This document shows positions 8,875 through 18,221 of a DNA stretch of 64,000 bases, piece after piece. Positions within the stretch are counted from its first letter, which is position 1. The number at the start of each line of letters is the position of its first letter. A program made the translations under genes and the position numbers. Source of the DNA: Fictibacillus sp. b24 (GTDB lineage: Bacteria; Bacillota; Bacilli; Bacillales; Fictibacillaceae); contig NZ_JAUCES010000005.1 in the NCBI RefSeq assembly GCF_030348825.1, positions 3,658,001-3,722,000 on the forward strand. Reading direction: 5' to 3'. Under the pieces are notes generated by a model. It made no database searches and had not been told where the DNA came from. It saw only the letters and a list, made by a program, of their open reading frames with translations.

Positions 8875-10395
8875 CTATTGCGTAGCAAGCTGCATAATGT
8901 TTTCTTGATTGGCTTCTTCAATCGGCAGCTCACCTTTCATTCTTCCTTCCGCCATAACATAAACACGATCACTCATTCCCAGCACTTCACCCAGTTCAGA
9001 AGAAATCATGATAATACTCATACCCTCGCTGATTAATTTATTCATTATGGTATAGATCTCAAATTTGGCGCCTACATCGATACCTCGTGTCGGCTCATCC
9101 AAAATCAACAGCTTTGGCCCAACAAACAGCCACTTTCCTAGTGATACTTTCTGCTGATTTCCTCCACTCAAGTTACCAACCGTCTGCTCTAAAGAAGATG
9201 CCTTAATATACATCGATCGTTTGTATTCCGTTGCTCTTTTTACCTCTTCATTCTCGTTAATGATTCCCTTATCAGCGACTTCGTTGAGGTTTGCAGCTGT
9301 AATGTTGTTCTTAATATCCTGAATAAGAAACAGCCCGTCACCTTTTCGATCTTCTGTAACATAAGCAATACCAGACTTAATCGCATCACTCGTATGTTTG
9401 AACGTTTTTTCCACACCTGATACTTTTAGCTGACCTTCTAATTTGTAATTTTTCGGATTGCCAAACACACTCAGTGCAAGCTCTGTTCGTCCAGAGCCCA
9501 TAAGCCCAGCGATCCCGACGATTTCTCCCTTTTTTACATGAAAGTCGATATCCTTTAAGACATGTCTGCCAAGCTCGGTACTATAAGCGGACCAATTGTT
9601 AAGCTCGAGTATCGTTTCACCGATCTTCTTATCTGGTCTCTTCGGATAAATATCATCAATATCGCGCCCGACCATGTTTTTGATAATCATGTTTTCTGAG
9701 ATTTCTCCATTAGAAGCATCCAGTGTACAGATCGTTTTCCCATCACGCAGGACCGTCGCCTGATCCGCAATAGATATAACTTCTTTCAGCTTGTGAGAAA
9801 TCATAATACTCGTAATGCCCTGTTTTTTCAGTTCACCTAGAAGTTTTAAGAGATTCTCGCTGTCATCCTCATTCAGCGCGGCAGTCGGTTCATCCAAAAT
9901 AAGCAGCTTAACATCTTTGCTTAATGCTTTAGCAATTTCGACCAACTGCTGCTTTCCTACACTCAAGTCCTTCACGAGTGTTTCAGGATTAACATCGAGC
10001 CCCACCCGCTTCAGCATTTTCTTTGCCTCTGCGATCGTCTGGTTCCAGTCGACTAGGTTTCCACGCTTAACCTCGTTGCCTACAAAAATATTTTCATAAA
10101 CCGTGAGATCGGGAAATAAAGCAAGCTCTTGATAGATGATGACGATGCCGGTCTGAACACTATCACTGATCTTATTGAACTGCTGAACACTTCCTTCAAA
10201 CACGATGTCTCCTTCATACGTTCCATAAGGATATACACCGCTAAGCACCTTCATCAGCGTTGATTTCCCTGCTCCATTTTCTCCGATCAAGCAGTGTATC
10301 TCACCTTTTCTCACTTTAAAATTTACATTACTGAGCGCTTTCACTCCTGTAAACGATTTGGAGATCTCGTTCATCTCCAAAATATATCCGCTCAT
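8875..10395 (-). CDS. xylG: Sugar ABC transporter ATP-binding protein, XylG type (two ABC domains)
   Basis: A 506-residue protein with two fused ABC ATPase domains, the normal layout of the XylG/RbsA/MglA family. The first domain has GENGAGKST (Walker A), LSVGKQQLVEIAKAL (signature) and LLILDEPTAAL (Walker B). The second has a degenerate P-loop, GLMGSGRTEL, with LSGGNQQKVSLGKWL and LLILDEPTRGIDVG. The start is the second of two ATGs (10395), giving five bases between GGAGGGA and the codon; the first ATG at 10398 is also possible. It energises XylH. A hairpin separates it from xylF, so it is probably made at a lower level than the binding protein. Confidence 0.93.
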   Translation of the reverse strand: MSGYILEMNEISKSFTGVKALSNVNFKVRKGEIHCLIGENGAGKSTLMKVLSGVYPYGTYEGDIVFEGSVQQFNKISDSVQTGIVIIYQELALFPDLTVYENIFVGNEVKRGNLVDWNQTIAEAKKMLKRVGLDVNPETLVKDLSVGKQQLVEIAKALSKDVKLLILDEPTAALNEDDSENLLKLLGELKKQGITSIMISHKLKEVISIADQATVLRDGKTICTLDASNGEISENMIIKNMVGRDIDDIYPKRPDKKIGETILELNNWSAYSTELGRHVLKDIDFHVKKGEIVGIAGLMGSGRTELALSVFGNPKNYKLEGQLKVSGVEKTFKHTSDAIKSGIAYVTEDRKGDGLFLIQDIKNNITAANLNEVADKGIINENEEVKRATEYKRSMYIKASSLEQTVGNLSGGNQQKVSLGKWLFVGPKLLILDEPTRGIDVGAKFEIYTIMNKLISEGMSIIMISSELGEVLGMSDRVYVMAEGRMKGELPIEEANQENIMQLATQ

Positions 10396-10434
10396 CATGA
10401 TCCCTCCATTAGCCAAACCGTTGACTTAATTGTG

Positions 10435-10468
10435 AAAAATAGTGATAGACGCAGGATCTATCACTATT
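10435..10468 (-). terminator. Intercistronic hairpin between xylF and xylG
   Basis: A perfect 12-bp stem (AATAGTGATAGA / TCTATCACTATT, 7-base loop) followed by TTTTTC. The T run is short, so it probably acts as a partial terminator or as protection for the xylF message, as in other binding-protein-first operons. Confidence 0.75.
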
Positions 10469-10486
10469 CTTCGTCCTTCTATTTTC

Positions 10487-11587
10487 TTATTCAAGCCCTG
10501 TAAAATCGTCAGCTTTGTAGTAATCAGAATCGATAAGTTCCTTCTTCACGTTCTCTTTGTTAACAACGATAACGTTTGTTTGCTTTGCTTTAACTTCTAC
10601 ATTTCCATTGTCATAAGAACCAGTTGTTTCAGGCTTCTTATCATCAAGGATATCAACAGCCATTCCCATTGCATCCTTTACAAGTGTACGAACATCCTTG
10701 AACACAGTCATAGATTGTTTACCATCAATCACGTATTGAATAGAAGCTTTCTCTGCATCCTGTCCAGTTACGAGGTAGCTAGAAACCGCGCTGTCAGATC
10801 CAAACACATCAGCGATTGAACGTGCTGTTCCATCGTTTGGAGCAAGGATGGCAACATCGCCCTTCATGTCTGCTTTAGCCGCAGTCAAGTGAGTTTGTGC
10901 TTTGTTTTTTGCTTCGTTTGCATCCCAGTTCGTTGTAACCTGACCGATGATCTTACTTAGCTCATCGCGAGAAAGTTCAGCTTTGTCTTTTAAAGCCTCA
11001 GCTTCACTAGAGTTAGCGATTTTGAATGTGCCATCAGCAATCTTAGGCTGAAGAACTTTCCAAGCGCCTTCGAAGAACAGAAATGCGTTGTTATCAGAAG
11101 CAGCCCCAGCATAAAGGTAAAGCGGTGTGTTAGAACCTTTTGCATTATCGATTAAGTACTGCCCTTGCGCTGCACCTACTGCAAGGCTGTCGAATGTTAC
11201 ATAATAATCAACTGCATCTGTATTTGTAATAAGGCGGTCATAAGAGATAACCGTAATGTCATCCTTCTTCGCAGCTTCTACTGCAGCTGCTGCAGCATCG
11301 CCATCTTGAGGACAGATAATAAGTACATCGATGCCTTTGTTGATCAACGTTTCAACGTTTTCTTTTTCCTTGGCAGAAGACCCTTGGCTGAACAGAATTT
11401 CAGTCGTATATTCTGTACCTTTAAGCGCATCTTTAAAGCGCTGTTCATCCTGAACCCATCTCGGCTCATCTTTTGTAGGCAATACGATACCAACGCTTAC
11501 TTTGCTATTGCTGTCACTGCAGCCAGCTGCAACAAGCATAAGCATGATTACCGCTAGCATTAGAGATACTAATTTACTTTTCTTCAT
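10487..11587 (-). CDS. xylF: Sugar ABC transporter substrate-binding lipoprotein, XylF type
   Basis: A 366-residue exported lipoprotein. The signal sequence ends in the lipobox VAAGC, with the anchor Cys at residue 23. The mature part reads VSVGIVLPTKDEPRWVQDEQRF, then VLIICPQDGDAAAAAVEAAK, SYDRLITNTDAVDYYVTFD and LVTGQDAEKASIQYVIDGKQ, all diagnostic of XylF/ChvE binding proteins. It is the first gene of xylFGH. The ATG at 11587 follows GAGGGGG. Transcription should start near 11616 from the promoter described separately, which is overlapped by a cre site. No xylose isomerase or kinase is present in the window, so the exact sugar is inferred from family only. Confidence 0.92.
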   Translation of the reverse strand: MKKSKLVSLMLAVIMLMLVAAGCSDSNSKVSVGIVLPTKDEPRWVQDEQRFKDALKGTEYTTEILFSQGSSAKEKENVETLINKGIDVLIICPQDGDAAAAAVEAAKKDDITVISYDRLITNTDAVDYYVTFDSLAVGAAQGQYLIDNAKGSNTPLYLYAGAASDNNAFLFFEGAWKVLQPKIADGTFKIANSSEAEALKDKAELSRDELSKIIGQVTTNWDANEAKNKAQTHLTAAKADMKGDVAILAPNDGTARSIADVFGSDSAVSSYLVTGQDAEKASIQYVIDGKQSMTVFKDVRTLVKDAMGMAVDILDDKKPETTGSYDNGNVEVKAKQTNVIVVNKENVKKELIDSDYYKADDFTGLE

Positions 11588-11622
11588 ATTTCGTTCCCCC
11601 TCTTTTAAATACTTACAAGTTA

Positions 11623-11651
11623 ATTATAGCTACGGAAAAAGAGGGTTTGAA
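11623..11651 (-). promoter_or_regulatory. Sigma-A promoter of xylFGH
   Basis: Minus strand: -35 TTCAAA (11651-11646), a 17-bp spacer, then a consensus -10 TATAAT (11628-11623), about 36 bp before the xylF start. The weak -35 suits an activated promoter. Confidence 0.7.
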
Positions 11652-11661
11652 AGCGCTATCA
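11648..11661 (+). promoter_or_regulatory. cre site (CcpA operator), perfect match
   Basis: TGAAAGCGCTATCA fits the Bacillus cre consensus TGWAARCGYTWNCW at all 14 positions. It overlaps the -35 box of the xylFGH promoter, so CcpA bound here would block RNA polymerase in preferred carbon sources. Confidence 0.88.
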
Positions 11662-11810
11662 TTAGCACTCTTTTAACATTATCTGTACTTTTTTAAACTA
11701 GGGGAGGCACTTTGGGTATTATTTCAGGAAATAAAGAAGATGATCTGTGGAAGTGCTCCTGAGAAGGACATTTTTATGTAAATGTGTGTTCGGGGAAAAC
11801 GTGCAAAAAT

Positions 11811-11910
11811 ATATTCACGGTAAATGAATTATATTCACGTTAATTTCAATAATTTCACATTAATTTCGATAATTTCACGTTAATCCCAATAATTTCTCGT
11901 TAGCATGTTT
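11811..11910 (+). repeat. Tandem array A: five degenerate units, exact 20-bp period
   Basis: Five consecutive 20-bp units, starting at 11811, 11831, 11851, 11871 and 11891, vary around AATTTCACGTTAATTTCAAT. It lies in the 427-bp gap between the xylF promoter and the VOC gene terminator. Apart from the array, the promoter and the terminator, I see nothing else in this gap. Confidence 0.85.
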
Positions 11911-11970
11911 TCAAGTGTCTGACAGCAATCACTCACTACTACCATGATTTAGCATGATCTCTGACAAACA

Positions 11971-12003
11971 AGAAAAAACAGCACCCGTATTTAAAGGTGC
12001 TGT
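11971..12003 (-). terminator. Terminator after the VOC gene
   Basis: Minus-strand stem ACAGCACC / GGTGCTGT followed by TTTTTT, just beyond the stop codon at 12015. Confidence 0.85.
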
Positions 12004-12014
12004 CTGTTTTTCCA

Positions 12015-12410
12015 TTATTTCGCATTCTCATCAGGCTGATGAATGCCGAAAATGTTGCCTTCTGTATCTATGTAGTATCCTTGCCACGCCATTCCTGGGA
12101 GCGCGTACTTCGGCATCGCAACTTTTCCGCCTTGCTCCAGAATTTTCGTTTCCGTTTCGTCGTAACTTGCAACACCCATCGTACAAGAAAATCCGTTTAA
12201 AGCTTGATTCGGTTCAGGCGGCGGGCCCTGCCTTTTCATCAAAGCTCCGTTAATTCCCATTTCTTTATCATCACCTGTCACTGCACCGTAGTAAGGCATT
12301 CCGGCATATTCACTCCAATCTTGAAACGACCAGCCGAACACCTCTCCATAAAACTTCATTGCCCGCTCCATATCATCCACATGGATTTCGAAATGAACTA
12401 ATCTTCCCAT
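12015..12410 (-). CDS. VOC (glyoxalase/bleomycin resistance/dioxygenase) superfamily protein
   Basis: A 131-residue single-domain protein of the vicinal oxygen chelate fold. It opens with MGRLVHFEIHVDDMERAMKFYGEVFGW, the first beta-alpha-beta module with the metal-ligand His at residue 6, and ends in YIDTEGNIFGIHQPD, the second module. The start at 12410 is set by AGGAGG nine bases upstream. The family includes lyases, dioxygenases and antibiotic-binding proteins; nothing here identifies a substrate. It is flanked by terminators and appears to be a single-gene unit. Confidence 0.88.
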   Translation of the reverse strand: MGRLVHFEIHVDDMERAMKFYGEVFGWSFQDWSEYAGMPYYGAVTGDDKEMGINGALMKRQGPPPEPNQALNGFSCTMGVASYDETETKILEQGGKVAMPKYALPGMAWQGYYIDTEGNIFGIHQPDENAK

Positions 12411-12500
12411 GAGTAACCTCCTGATTTTTAAAAATAAATCCACTCATGTTATTCCATACAAATCGTCATAATTCCTTTAAAACAAGAAAATTACGCAAAC

Positions 12501-12541
12501 AAAAAAGGCACCATAAACGCATAAACAACGTTTCAGGTGCC
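12501..12541 (-). terminator. Terminator after sstT
   Basis: Minus-strand GGCACC and ACG pair with CGT and GGTGCC across a loop, followed by TTTTTT. Confidence 0.85.
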
Positions 12542-12550
12542 ATCTATCTA

Positions 12551-13789
12551 TTATGCTGCTTTTTGAATGTTAATCTCTTTTCCTTCTTTACGCCACTCTT
12601 TGTACTCGGCTGCTGCTGTAAACAGTACATCTGTTGATGAATTTAGTGCTGTTTCAAAAGAATCTTGTAAAACACCAATGATAAAACCAACACCAACTAC
12701 TTGCATCGCAACATCACCCGGGATACCGAACAAACTACACGCAAGAGGAATCAATAACAGCGATCCGCCAGCAACCCCAGAAGCGCCACAAGCACATACA
12801 GCGGATAGGACACTTAGAAGAATAGCAGTTCCAAGATCAACCTGAATGTTTAGTGTATGAACCGCTGCCAGGGTTAAAACAGATATCGTAACCGCAGCAC
12901 CTGCCATATTAATCGTCGCTCCTAATGGAATCGATACTGAGTAATTATCTTTGTCCAAACCAAGCTTCTCGCATAACTTCATGTTTACAGGAATATTAGA
13001 AGCTGAGCTGCGTGTGAAGAATGCTGTTATTCCGCTTTCTTTCAAACATTTGAAAACAAGAGGATAAGGATTTTTTCTTATTGCTGCAAAAACAATAAGT
13101 GGGTTCACAACCAACGCAACAAATACCATACAACCAATTAAAAGTCCTAGCAATTTACCATAACTCAATAAAGAATCTATTCCGTTTGCAGTAATGGATT
13201 CAAACACCAATCCTAAGATACCTAGTGGTGCAAACTTAATGACCCAAGTAACAATTTTAGAGATAGCATCAGAAACATTAGCGATCATTGTCTTTGTCGT
13301 TTCCTGAGCACTTCTTAAGGCAAGTCCTAATAGTACTGCCCATGCTAATATGCCAATATAATTTGCGTTAACTAAAGCGTTGAATGGATTATCAACAACG
13401 TTCAACAACAACGTTTTGAGTACTTCGACAACACCACCTGGAGGGGTTACACCTTCTGCGCCCTTACCAAGTGTCAGACCTACAGGGAAAATAAAACTTG
13501 CAAGAACAGCTGTTAATCCAGCTAGAAATGTTCCTAAAAGATAAAATAAAATAATTGCTTTCATGTTCGTCTGATGGCCCGCCTTATGCTGAGCGATAGC
13601 CGACATGACCAAAAATAATACAAGCACAGGTGCAATGGCTTTTAGAGCACCTACAAATAATGAGCCAAAAATAACAACAGGTTTTGCTGCTTGCGGAATC
13701 GTTACAGCTAGGATAATACCAACAATCAATCCTATAATGATCTGTTTAACAAGACTTATCTGATTCCACTTTTTCAGTATACGTTTCAT
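12551..13789 (-). CDS. sstT: Serine/threonine:sodium symporter, SstT (dicarboxylate/amino acid:cation symporter family)
   Basis: A 412-residue membrane carrier of the glutamate-transporter fold. The opening [28 protein letters not shown] matches the SstT N-terminus. The later part has the first re-entrant hairpin with [18 protein letters not shown] and [20 protein letters not shown], then the second with [24 protein letters not shown]. These carry the Ser-rich substrate loop and the NMxG sodium motif of the family. The ATG at 13789 has GGTGAT seven bases before it; two earlier starts in the frame are less well placed. A consensus promoter lies about 150 bp upstream, leaving a long leader. Terminators on both sides make it monocistronic. 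Confidence 0.92.
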   Translation of the reverse strand: MKRILKKWNQISLVKQIIIGLIVGIILAVTIPQAAKPVVIFGSLFVGALKAIAPVLVLFLVMSAIAQHKAGHQTNMKAIILFYLLGTFLAGLTAVLASFIFPVGLTLGKGAEGVTPPGGVVEVLKTLLLNVVDNPFNALVNANYIGILAWAVLLGLALRSAQETTKTMIANVSDAISKIVTWVIKFAPLGILGLVFESITANGIDSLLSYGKLLGLLIGCMVFVALVVNPLIVFAAIRKNPYPLVFKCLKESGITAFFTRSSASNIPVNMKLCEKLGLDKDNYSVSIPLGATINMAGAAVTISVLTLAAVHTLNIQVDLGTAILLSVLSAVCACGASGVAGGSLLLIPLACSLFGIPGDVAMQVVGVGFIIGVLQDSFETALNSSTDVLFTAAAEYKEWRKEGKEINIQKAA

Positions 13790-13936
13790 AGATGTCATCA
13801 CCAATCTAGTTAGAATTGTAAAGCTGTTTAATCTCAAAAACCTGCGATAAACTAAAGTCTTTTACAAGGGACAATAAATAAATGCACGCCTAATATATTC
13901 CACCTGAAAAAGACAACTGTCTTCCTAATAAATAGT

Positions 13937-13965
13937 ATTATAGTGGGTATTTCGATAGATTACAA
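13937..13965 (-). promoter_or_regulatory. Sigma-A promoter of sstT
   Basis: Minus strand: -35 TTGTAA (13965-13960), 17-bp spacer, -10 TATAAT (13942-13937). The predicted leader is about 140 nt and contains a small hairpin, AAGAC-AGTT-GTCTT followed by T residues, near 13909-13923. Confidence 0.7.
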
Positions 13966-13995
13966 TTTATTTATAAAAGTTGTAATTATTTGAAT

Positions 13996-14030
13996 ATTAT
14001 TAAAACACCTCAAGAAGTTCTCTTGAGGTG
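13996..14030 (-). terminator. Terminator after the neutral protease gene
   Basis: Minus-strand stem CACCTCAAGA / TCTTGAGGTG with a short loop, followed by TTTTAATAAT. Confidence 0.88.
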
Positions 14031-14064
14031 CATATGTGATAAAAAATTCGGATTTTAAATATTT

Positions 14065-15729
14065 TTAGTAAATTCCCACCGCATCAAATCCTGCATTAAC
14101 AGCAGTCTCTTCGGCACTTCCTTCACCATAAAGATCGTTAGCTGACTGAACGAGAGCCTGGCGAGCGTCGCTAAAATTAGAATTTGAAGTTAAATAAACA
14201 GATAAAGCACGATAATAGATCTTACCTAACTTTTCCCTTCCAAGCTCTTGGCCAATCAAGTATGCAGCGTGGTTTGTAATAGAAGAGTTAACATGAACAC
14301 CGCCATTATCTACATTAAGCGGCATGTTATAATATTCATCCATATGAGCTGGATAAACTCCGCTTCCGTAAGCTGCTCTTTGCGGATTACTTACGACAAC
14401 ACTGTTTGGATCACTTAAGCTGCGCAGTCTTGTTACACCATCCGCTTTTGCAGCTGGCGCCATAATGTCCTCGCCCATTTCCCAATCACTGTCGTCAACA
14501 AGTGCACCAAAAACGTCAGCGAATGATTCGTTAAGTGCTCCAGATTGATTACGGTAAGCCAAATTCGCAGTATGGGAAATCACACCATGAGTCATTTCAT
14601 GGGCCGCAACGTCAAGACCTGCTGATAATGGAATGAAAAACTCACCGTCGCCATCTCCATAGGCCATATAACGCCCATTCCAGAATGCATTATTGTAATC
14701 GACACCCATGTGTACATAAGAATTAATTGCCATTCCTTCTCCATCTAGAGAATTACGGCCATGTTCGTTTAGATAATACTCATAAACCTTCTCAGAATTA
14801 TAATGAGCATCAACTGCAGCACGATCATAGTCGCTAATGAAGGACGCAGAATTCCCTGTATATAGTGCGTCATTGCTGGAATCCCAATCAGCTGTAGCAT
14901 CATAAGTGAAGATTCCTTCAAGATTCTCATGTGAGTAGTCTGCTAAAGCAAACTTTGTTCCTGAATTCGGTTCCTTCACTCGGGTGATATGTAATTTTCT
15001 GTGCTCTCCATGTACACCTTTTCCAGAGCCTGTTTGTGTTTTATTTTCATCCACATGCATCAAGCCATTATACTTATCAATTACTTTCCCAGACTTAGCA
15101 TCAACAAACACAAACCAGTTTCCTGGCTCATCACCCATGAAGTTAACATTCACTTTATACGCGGTATGATTTTTCTTTTCAAAAGGGTAGACAACAAGCT
15201 CAGAAGTTGGGTCATATGTCAGTTCTCTTGGAGCGTTAACAGACGATAATGCTGCTTGAAGTGCTGCTTCCCTGCTGATAGAAGCAGTTGTATCCACTGC
15301 CTCAATTGCAAGAGTCTGATTTGTTCTTCCGTTCACAGATACTACTTCATCGTTCTTATTAAAATGGGCAATGACTTCAGATCCTTCTACAGGAATTCCA
15401 TTAATTTCCTGATTAAAGCGGACATGAGTCATACCCAGTTCATCTTTTTGTACACTTTTCACTTTTAAATTTTTGTCAGGATTGATGATCCCGATCTTAT
15501 CTTGATTTTTCTTCAAATAATTTAAGGCATTAGAAGAACTGCTAGAAGAGAACTTTTCCGCAGAAAGCTCCTTCACAAAAAAAGGAACACTCGCTTTTTT
15601 ATTCCACGCCTTAGAAGCTTGTACATTAACTTCACTAGAGTTAATAGGTTGTGCAAGGACGTTTACGGGAATTGAGCCTACCAACAGCGCTGACGACAAA
15701 AGTACAGGTGCTAAAAGCTTTTTCTTCAC
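14065..15729 (-). CDS. Secreted neutral metalloprotease, thermolysin family (M4, bacillolysin)
   Basis: A 554-residue preproprotease. Signal peptide MKKKLLAPVLLSSALLVGSI...VLA with cleavage near residue 26; then a propeptide with FTP and PepSY parts (about 30-230); then the M4 catalytic domain. The zinc site HEMTH is at 377-381, with the third ligand Glu in ALNESFAD at 401. The later segment DNGGVHVNSSITNHAAYLIG supplies the catalytic His region. Length and order match Bacillus NprE/bacillolysin. It starts with GTG at 15729, nine bases after AGGAGG; a TATAAT box lies about 40 bp upstream. Secreted nutrient-scavenging protease; calcium-stabilised in the family. Confidence 0.95.
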   Translation of the reverse strand: MKKKLLAPVLLSSALLVGSIPVNVLAQPINSSEVNVQASKAWNKKASVPFFVKELSAEKFSSSSSSNALNYLKKNQDKIGIINPDKNLKVKSVQKDELGMTHVRFNQEINGIPVEGSEVIAHFNKNDEVVSVNGRTNQTLAIEAVDTTASISREAALQAALSSVNAPRELTYDPTSELVVYPFEKKNHTAYKVNVNFMGDEPGNWFVFVDAKSGKVIDKYNGLMHVDENKTQTGSGKGVHGEHRKLHITRVKEPNSGTKFALADYSHENLEGIFTYDATADWDSSNDALYTGNSASFISDYDRAAVDAHYNSEKVYEYYLNEHGRNSLDGEGMAINSYVHMGVDYNNAFWNGRYMAYGDGDGEFFIPLSAGLDVAAHEMTHGVISHTANLAYRNQSGALNESFADVFGALVDDSDWEMGEDIMAPAAKADGVTRLRSLSDPNSVVVSNPQRAAYGSGVYPAHMDEYYNMPLNVDNGGVHVNSSITNHAAYLIGQELGREKLGKIYYRALSVYLTSNSNFSDARQALVQSANDLYGEGSAEETAVNAGFDAVGIY

Positions 15730-16151
15730 TATGTAATACCTCCTATTAATTGGATAGTTTTCATTATAGATGAGAAGAAAAAGTTTCGAATGAACAATAA
15801 GAATTATCTTAATTTTACGAAAATATAATTGTCGCCGATTATATTAGGGTTGTGTAGGTAGAATCTACCAAATAAAAAATGGAAAATCACTGCTTAGTAA
15901 TTTATAATAGAAAACTTTCATTAGCCTTTAACCCATTAAAAAGAAGGAGTTAGCAGGTTTTTATCCAGCTTTCTCCTTCTTCTGATCTCGAATCTTTATT
16001 CTGATTTTAGTTTTAATAAGTGTGAATTATGAGCTACATTACTTTAGAACTAACTTTGCAACCATCACTAAATCCCAAAAAACTAGAAATTTTACGTGAT
16101 TTTTTCTCGGCACATTCAAGGTTAATCTAAAATACTAGCGCTAAAGTTAAA
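15730..16151. other. 422-bp intergenic region with one imperfect inverted repeat
   Basis: Holds the protease ribosome site and -10 box at its left end. Near 15941-15981 AAGAAGGAG...AGCAGG pairs with CCAGCT...CTCCTTCTT (14 of 17 pairs, 7-base loop). It has no T run on either side, so it is not an obvious terminator. I see no gene here. Confidence 0.6.
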
Positions 16152-16820
16152 TCAAGGCGTAAACAGTTTCCAATGCCCTTCGGATACAACTTCGACCGCT
16201 CCATCGATCACTTTAATGGCAGTTTCATCATCAATGGCATACGCTGGCCCCTGCATCTCGGCTGCCCATCGCTCTGCGGCTGCCATGGTGTTCCCAGGCA
16301 GCATCTTGTTATTGAGGTGTGGAAACATTGCAAAATCGACAAACCCGAGTGTTTTATCCTCACCTCCTGATGGAGTCCAGCCAATGAAGAATTCTCCAAT
16401 TTGAGGTGCCATCACCATGCTTCCTGCGCTCATTCCCACATATACTGAGCGAAGTGACGGCAAGAGCTCTGCAAGGCCGGACTGTTGCATCCAGTGGTAC
16501 AAATAGAGAGCATCTCCTCCTGAAACCAACAGAACGTCCGTATCCTGTACCAGCGGCACCCAGCGATCTTTGTCAATGCTTGGCAGCGCTGTGAGCTCCA
16601 GTATACCTACGGACTTCCAGCCTAGATTAACCATAGGATTTTCTTCTTTACCGCTGATGAATTCCCAGGTTTTCACGCCAGGTCCCACCCAGGGGTGTCC
16701 GTACATTGCGGTAGGTATACACAGGGCGTTGCAGTCAGCAATCGGCTTGTCGAGCATATCAATCAACGCGTCATGTATGGTTTTGTTATTCACGCCTGCA
16801 GATGTGAGCAGTAATTTCAT
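16152..16820 (-). CDS. Peptidase E-like protein (S51 family, class I glutamine amidotransferase-like)
   Basis: A 222-residue cytoplasmic protein. The nucleophile elbow SVYVGMSAGSMVMAP near residue 130 carries the serine of S51 peptidases (GxSAG). Other family segments are MKLLLTSAGVNNKTIHDAL at the start, TDVLLVSGGDALYLYHWMQQSGL, and AYAIDDETAIKVIDG near the end. Well-studied members cleave Asp-Xaa dipeptides or cyanophycin products; which applies here is not shown. The ATG at 16820 follows a GGAGGG-type site. It appears monocistronic; no clear terminator was seen after it. Confidence 0.85.
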   Translation of the reverse strand: MKLLLTSAGVNNKTIHDALIDMLDKPIADCNALCIPTAMYGHPWVGPGVKTWEFISGKEENPMVNLGWKSVGILELTALPSIDKDRWVPLVQDTDVLLVSGGDALYLYHWMQQSGLAELLPSLRSVYVGMSAGSMVMAPQIGEFFIGWTPSGGEDKTLGFVDFAMFPHLNNKMLPGNTMAAAERWAAEMQGPAYAIDDETAIKVIDGAVEVVSEGHWKLFTP

Positions 16821-16940
16821 AACGTAACCCTCCTTGCTTTAACAATATTGCATATTCTATTCTGCAGGGGGTATCGTCTTCCCTCTATTCCTATACGTTT
16901 TAGTCACCTTTCATGGCCTCAGACTCTAGACTTGAAGAAA

Positions 16941-16984
16941 AAAATAAAAAACAGTATGTAACTCGTGAAGTTACATACTGTTTT
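16941..16984 (-). terminator. Terminator after the dihydrouridine synthase gene
   Basis: Stem AAAACAGTATGTAAC / GTTACATACTGTTTT with a short loop; the minus-strand side continues into TTTTTATTTTT. Confidence 0.9.
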
Positions 16985-17015
16985 ACACTGTATTCTCTAT
17001 ATTCTTTAGTAGTTA

Positions 17016-17972
17016 TCAATGATCTAAGTTATCAAGCAACGCTCTCACTTCATCTGTTGATTTCGTGTTCATCAACTGATTTCTCAATTCAGCAGCTCCA
17101 GGGAATCCTTTTACATAGATTTTGAAAAAGCGATGAAGCCCTGTGATGGAACGCGGGACTTCTTCCGCATATTGATCCTGAAGGTCAAGCTGAAGTCTTA
17201 AAAGATCTAGATATTCCTTGCTGCTATGCTCTCTTGGCTCTTTTTCAAAAGCAAAAGGATTTTTAAAGATTCCACGCCCGATCATTACGCCATCAATACC
17301 GTATTTTTCAGCAAGCTCCAGCCCGACTTGCCGATCTGGAATGTCTCCATTAATGGTTAACAGTGTATCCGGTGCAATTCGGTCACGTAACTTTTTGATT
17401 TTAGGAATAAGCTCCCAATGAGCATCTACAAGACTCATTTCCTCTCTTGTACGTAAATGGATAGAAAGGTTAGCAATATCCTGCTCTAAAATATGCGTAA
17501 GCCACGCTTCCCACTCATTGATCTCTTTAAAACCAAGTCGTGTTTTCACGCTAACAGGCAATCCGCCTGCTTTTGCCGCCTGAATCAGTTCTGCCGCTAC
17601 TTCCGGACGCAGAATAAGCCCGCTCCCTTTTCCTCTTGAAGCAACGTTCGGTACAGGGCAACCCATATTTATATCAATGCCTTTAAATCCCATCTCTTTC
17701 ATACCAATGCTCATTTGGCGGAAGTATTCTGGATTATCGCCCCAAATATGTGCCACCATCGGCTGTTCATCTTCGGTAAATGTCAAACGACCACGGACAC
17801 TTTTCAACCCTTCAGGATGACAATAGCTATCGGAGTTTGTAAACTCTGTGAAAAACACATCTGGCCGGCCAGCTTTACTTACGACATGACGAAAAACAAC
17901 ATCTGTCACATCTTCCATTGGTGCAAGTACAAAAAATGGACGCGGTAAATCCCGCCAAAAATTATCTATCAT
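17016..17972 (-). CDS. tRNA-dihydrouridine synthase (Dus family)
   Basis: A 318-residue FMN enzyme that reduces uridine in the tRNA D-loop with NADPH. It begins with the flavin-binding strand [19 protein letters not shown]. The catalytic Cys is in [24 protein letters not shown], and the later FMN phosphate site reads LTINGDIPD...[18 protein letters not shown]. The ATG at 17972 is taken; an in-frame GTG seven codons upstream is also possible. It is about the size of B. subtilis Dus proteins, but its position between accessory genes differs from both B. subtilis dus loci, so I give no numbered symbol. Monocistronic with its own terminator. Confidence 0.9.
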   Translation of the reverse strand: MIDNFWRDLPRPFFVLAPMEDVTDVVFRHVVSKAGRPDVFFTEFTNSDSYCHPEGLKSVRGRLTFTEDEQPMVAHIWGDNPEYFRQMSIGMKEMGFKGIDINMGCPVPNVASRGKGSGLILRPEVAAELIQAAKAGGLPVSVKTRLGFKEINEWEAWLTHILEQDIANLSIHLRTREEMSLVDAHWELIPKIKKLRDRIAPDTLLTINGDIPDRQVGLELAEKYGIDGVMIGRGIFKNPFAFEKEPREHSSKEYLDLLRLQLDLQDQYAEEVPRSITGLHRFFKIYVKGFPGAAELRNQLMNTKSTDEVRALLDNLDH

Positions 17973-18107
17973 TTCAAACTCAATTCCTCTCACTATAGTG
18001 CAATTTCAAAATCCCGGTTAAATAAATATTCTTTTACACTTATATCATGATTGTTAACTCAATATCAATCACTGTACATGTATAATTTATGGAAAATTGT
18101 TAAAGCA

Positions 18108-18138
18108 CCAAAAAAGCCTCATCACATGGAATAAGGCT
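18108..18138 (-). terminator. Terminator after the acyl-transfer operon
   Basis: Minus-strand AGCCTTAT / ATGAGGCT stem followed by TTTTTTGG, about 85 bp after the SGNH gene stop. Confidence 0.7.
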
Positions 18139-18221
18139 CTTAGGATAGTTTTGAATAAACAAATCATTGTTGACGCCAACCCACGACGAGTTAATGCATT
18201 ACGCTAAAAGCTTCTCAGTGG

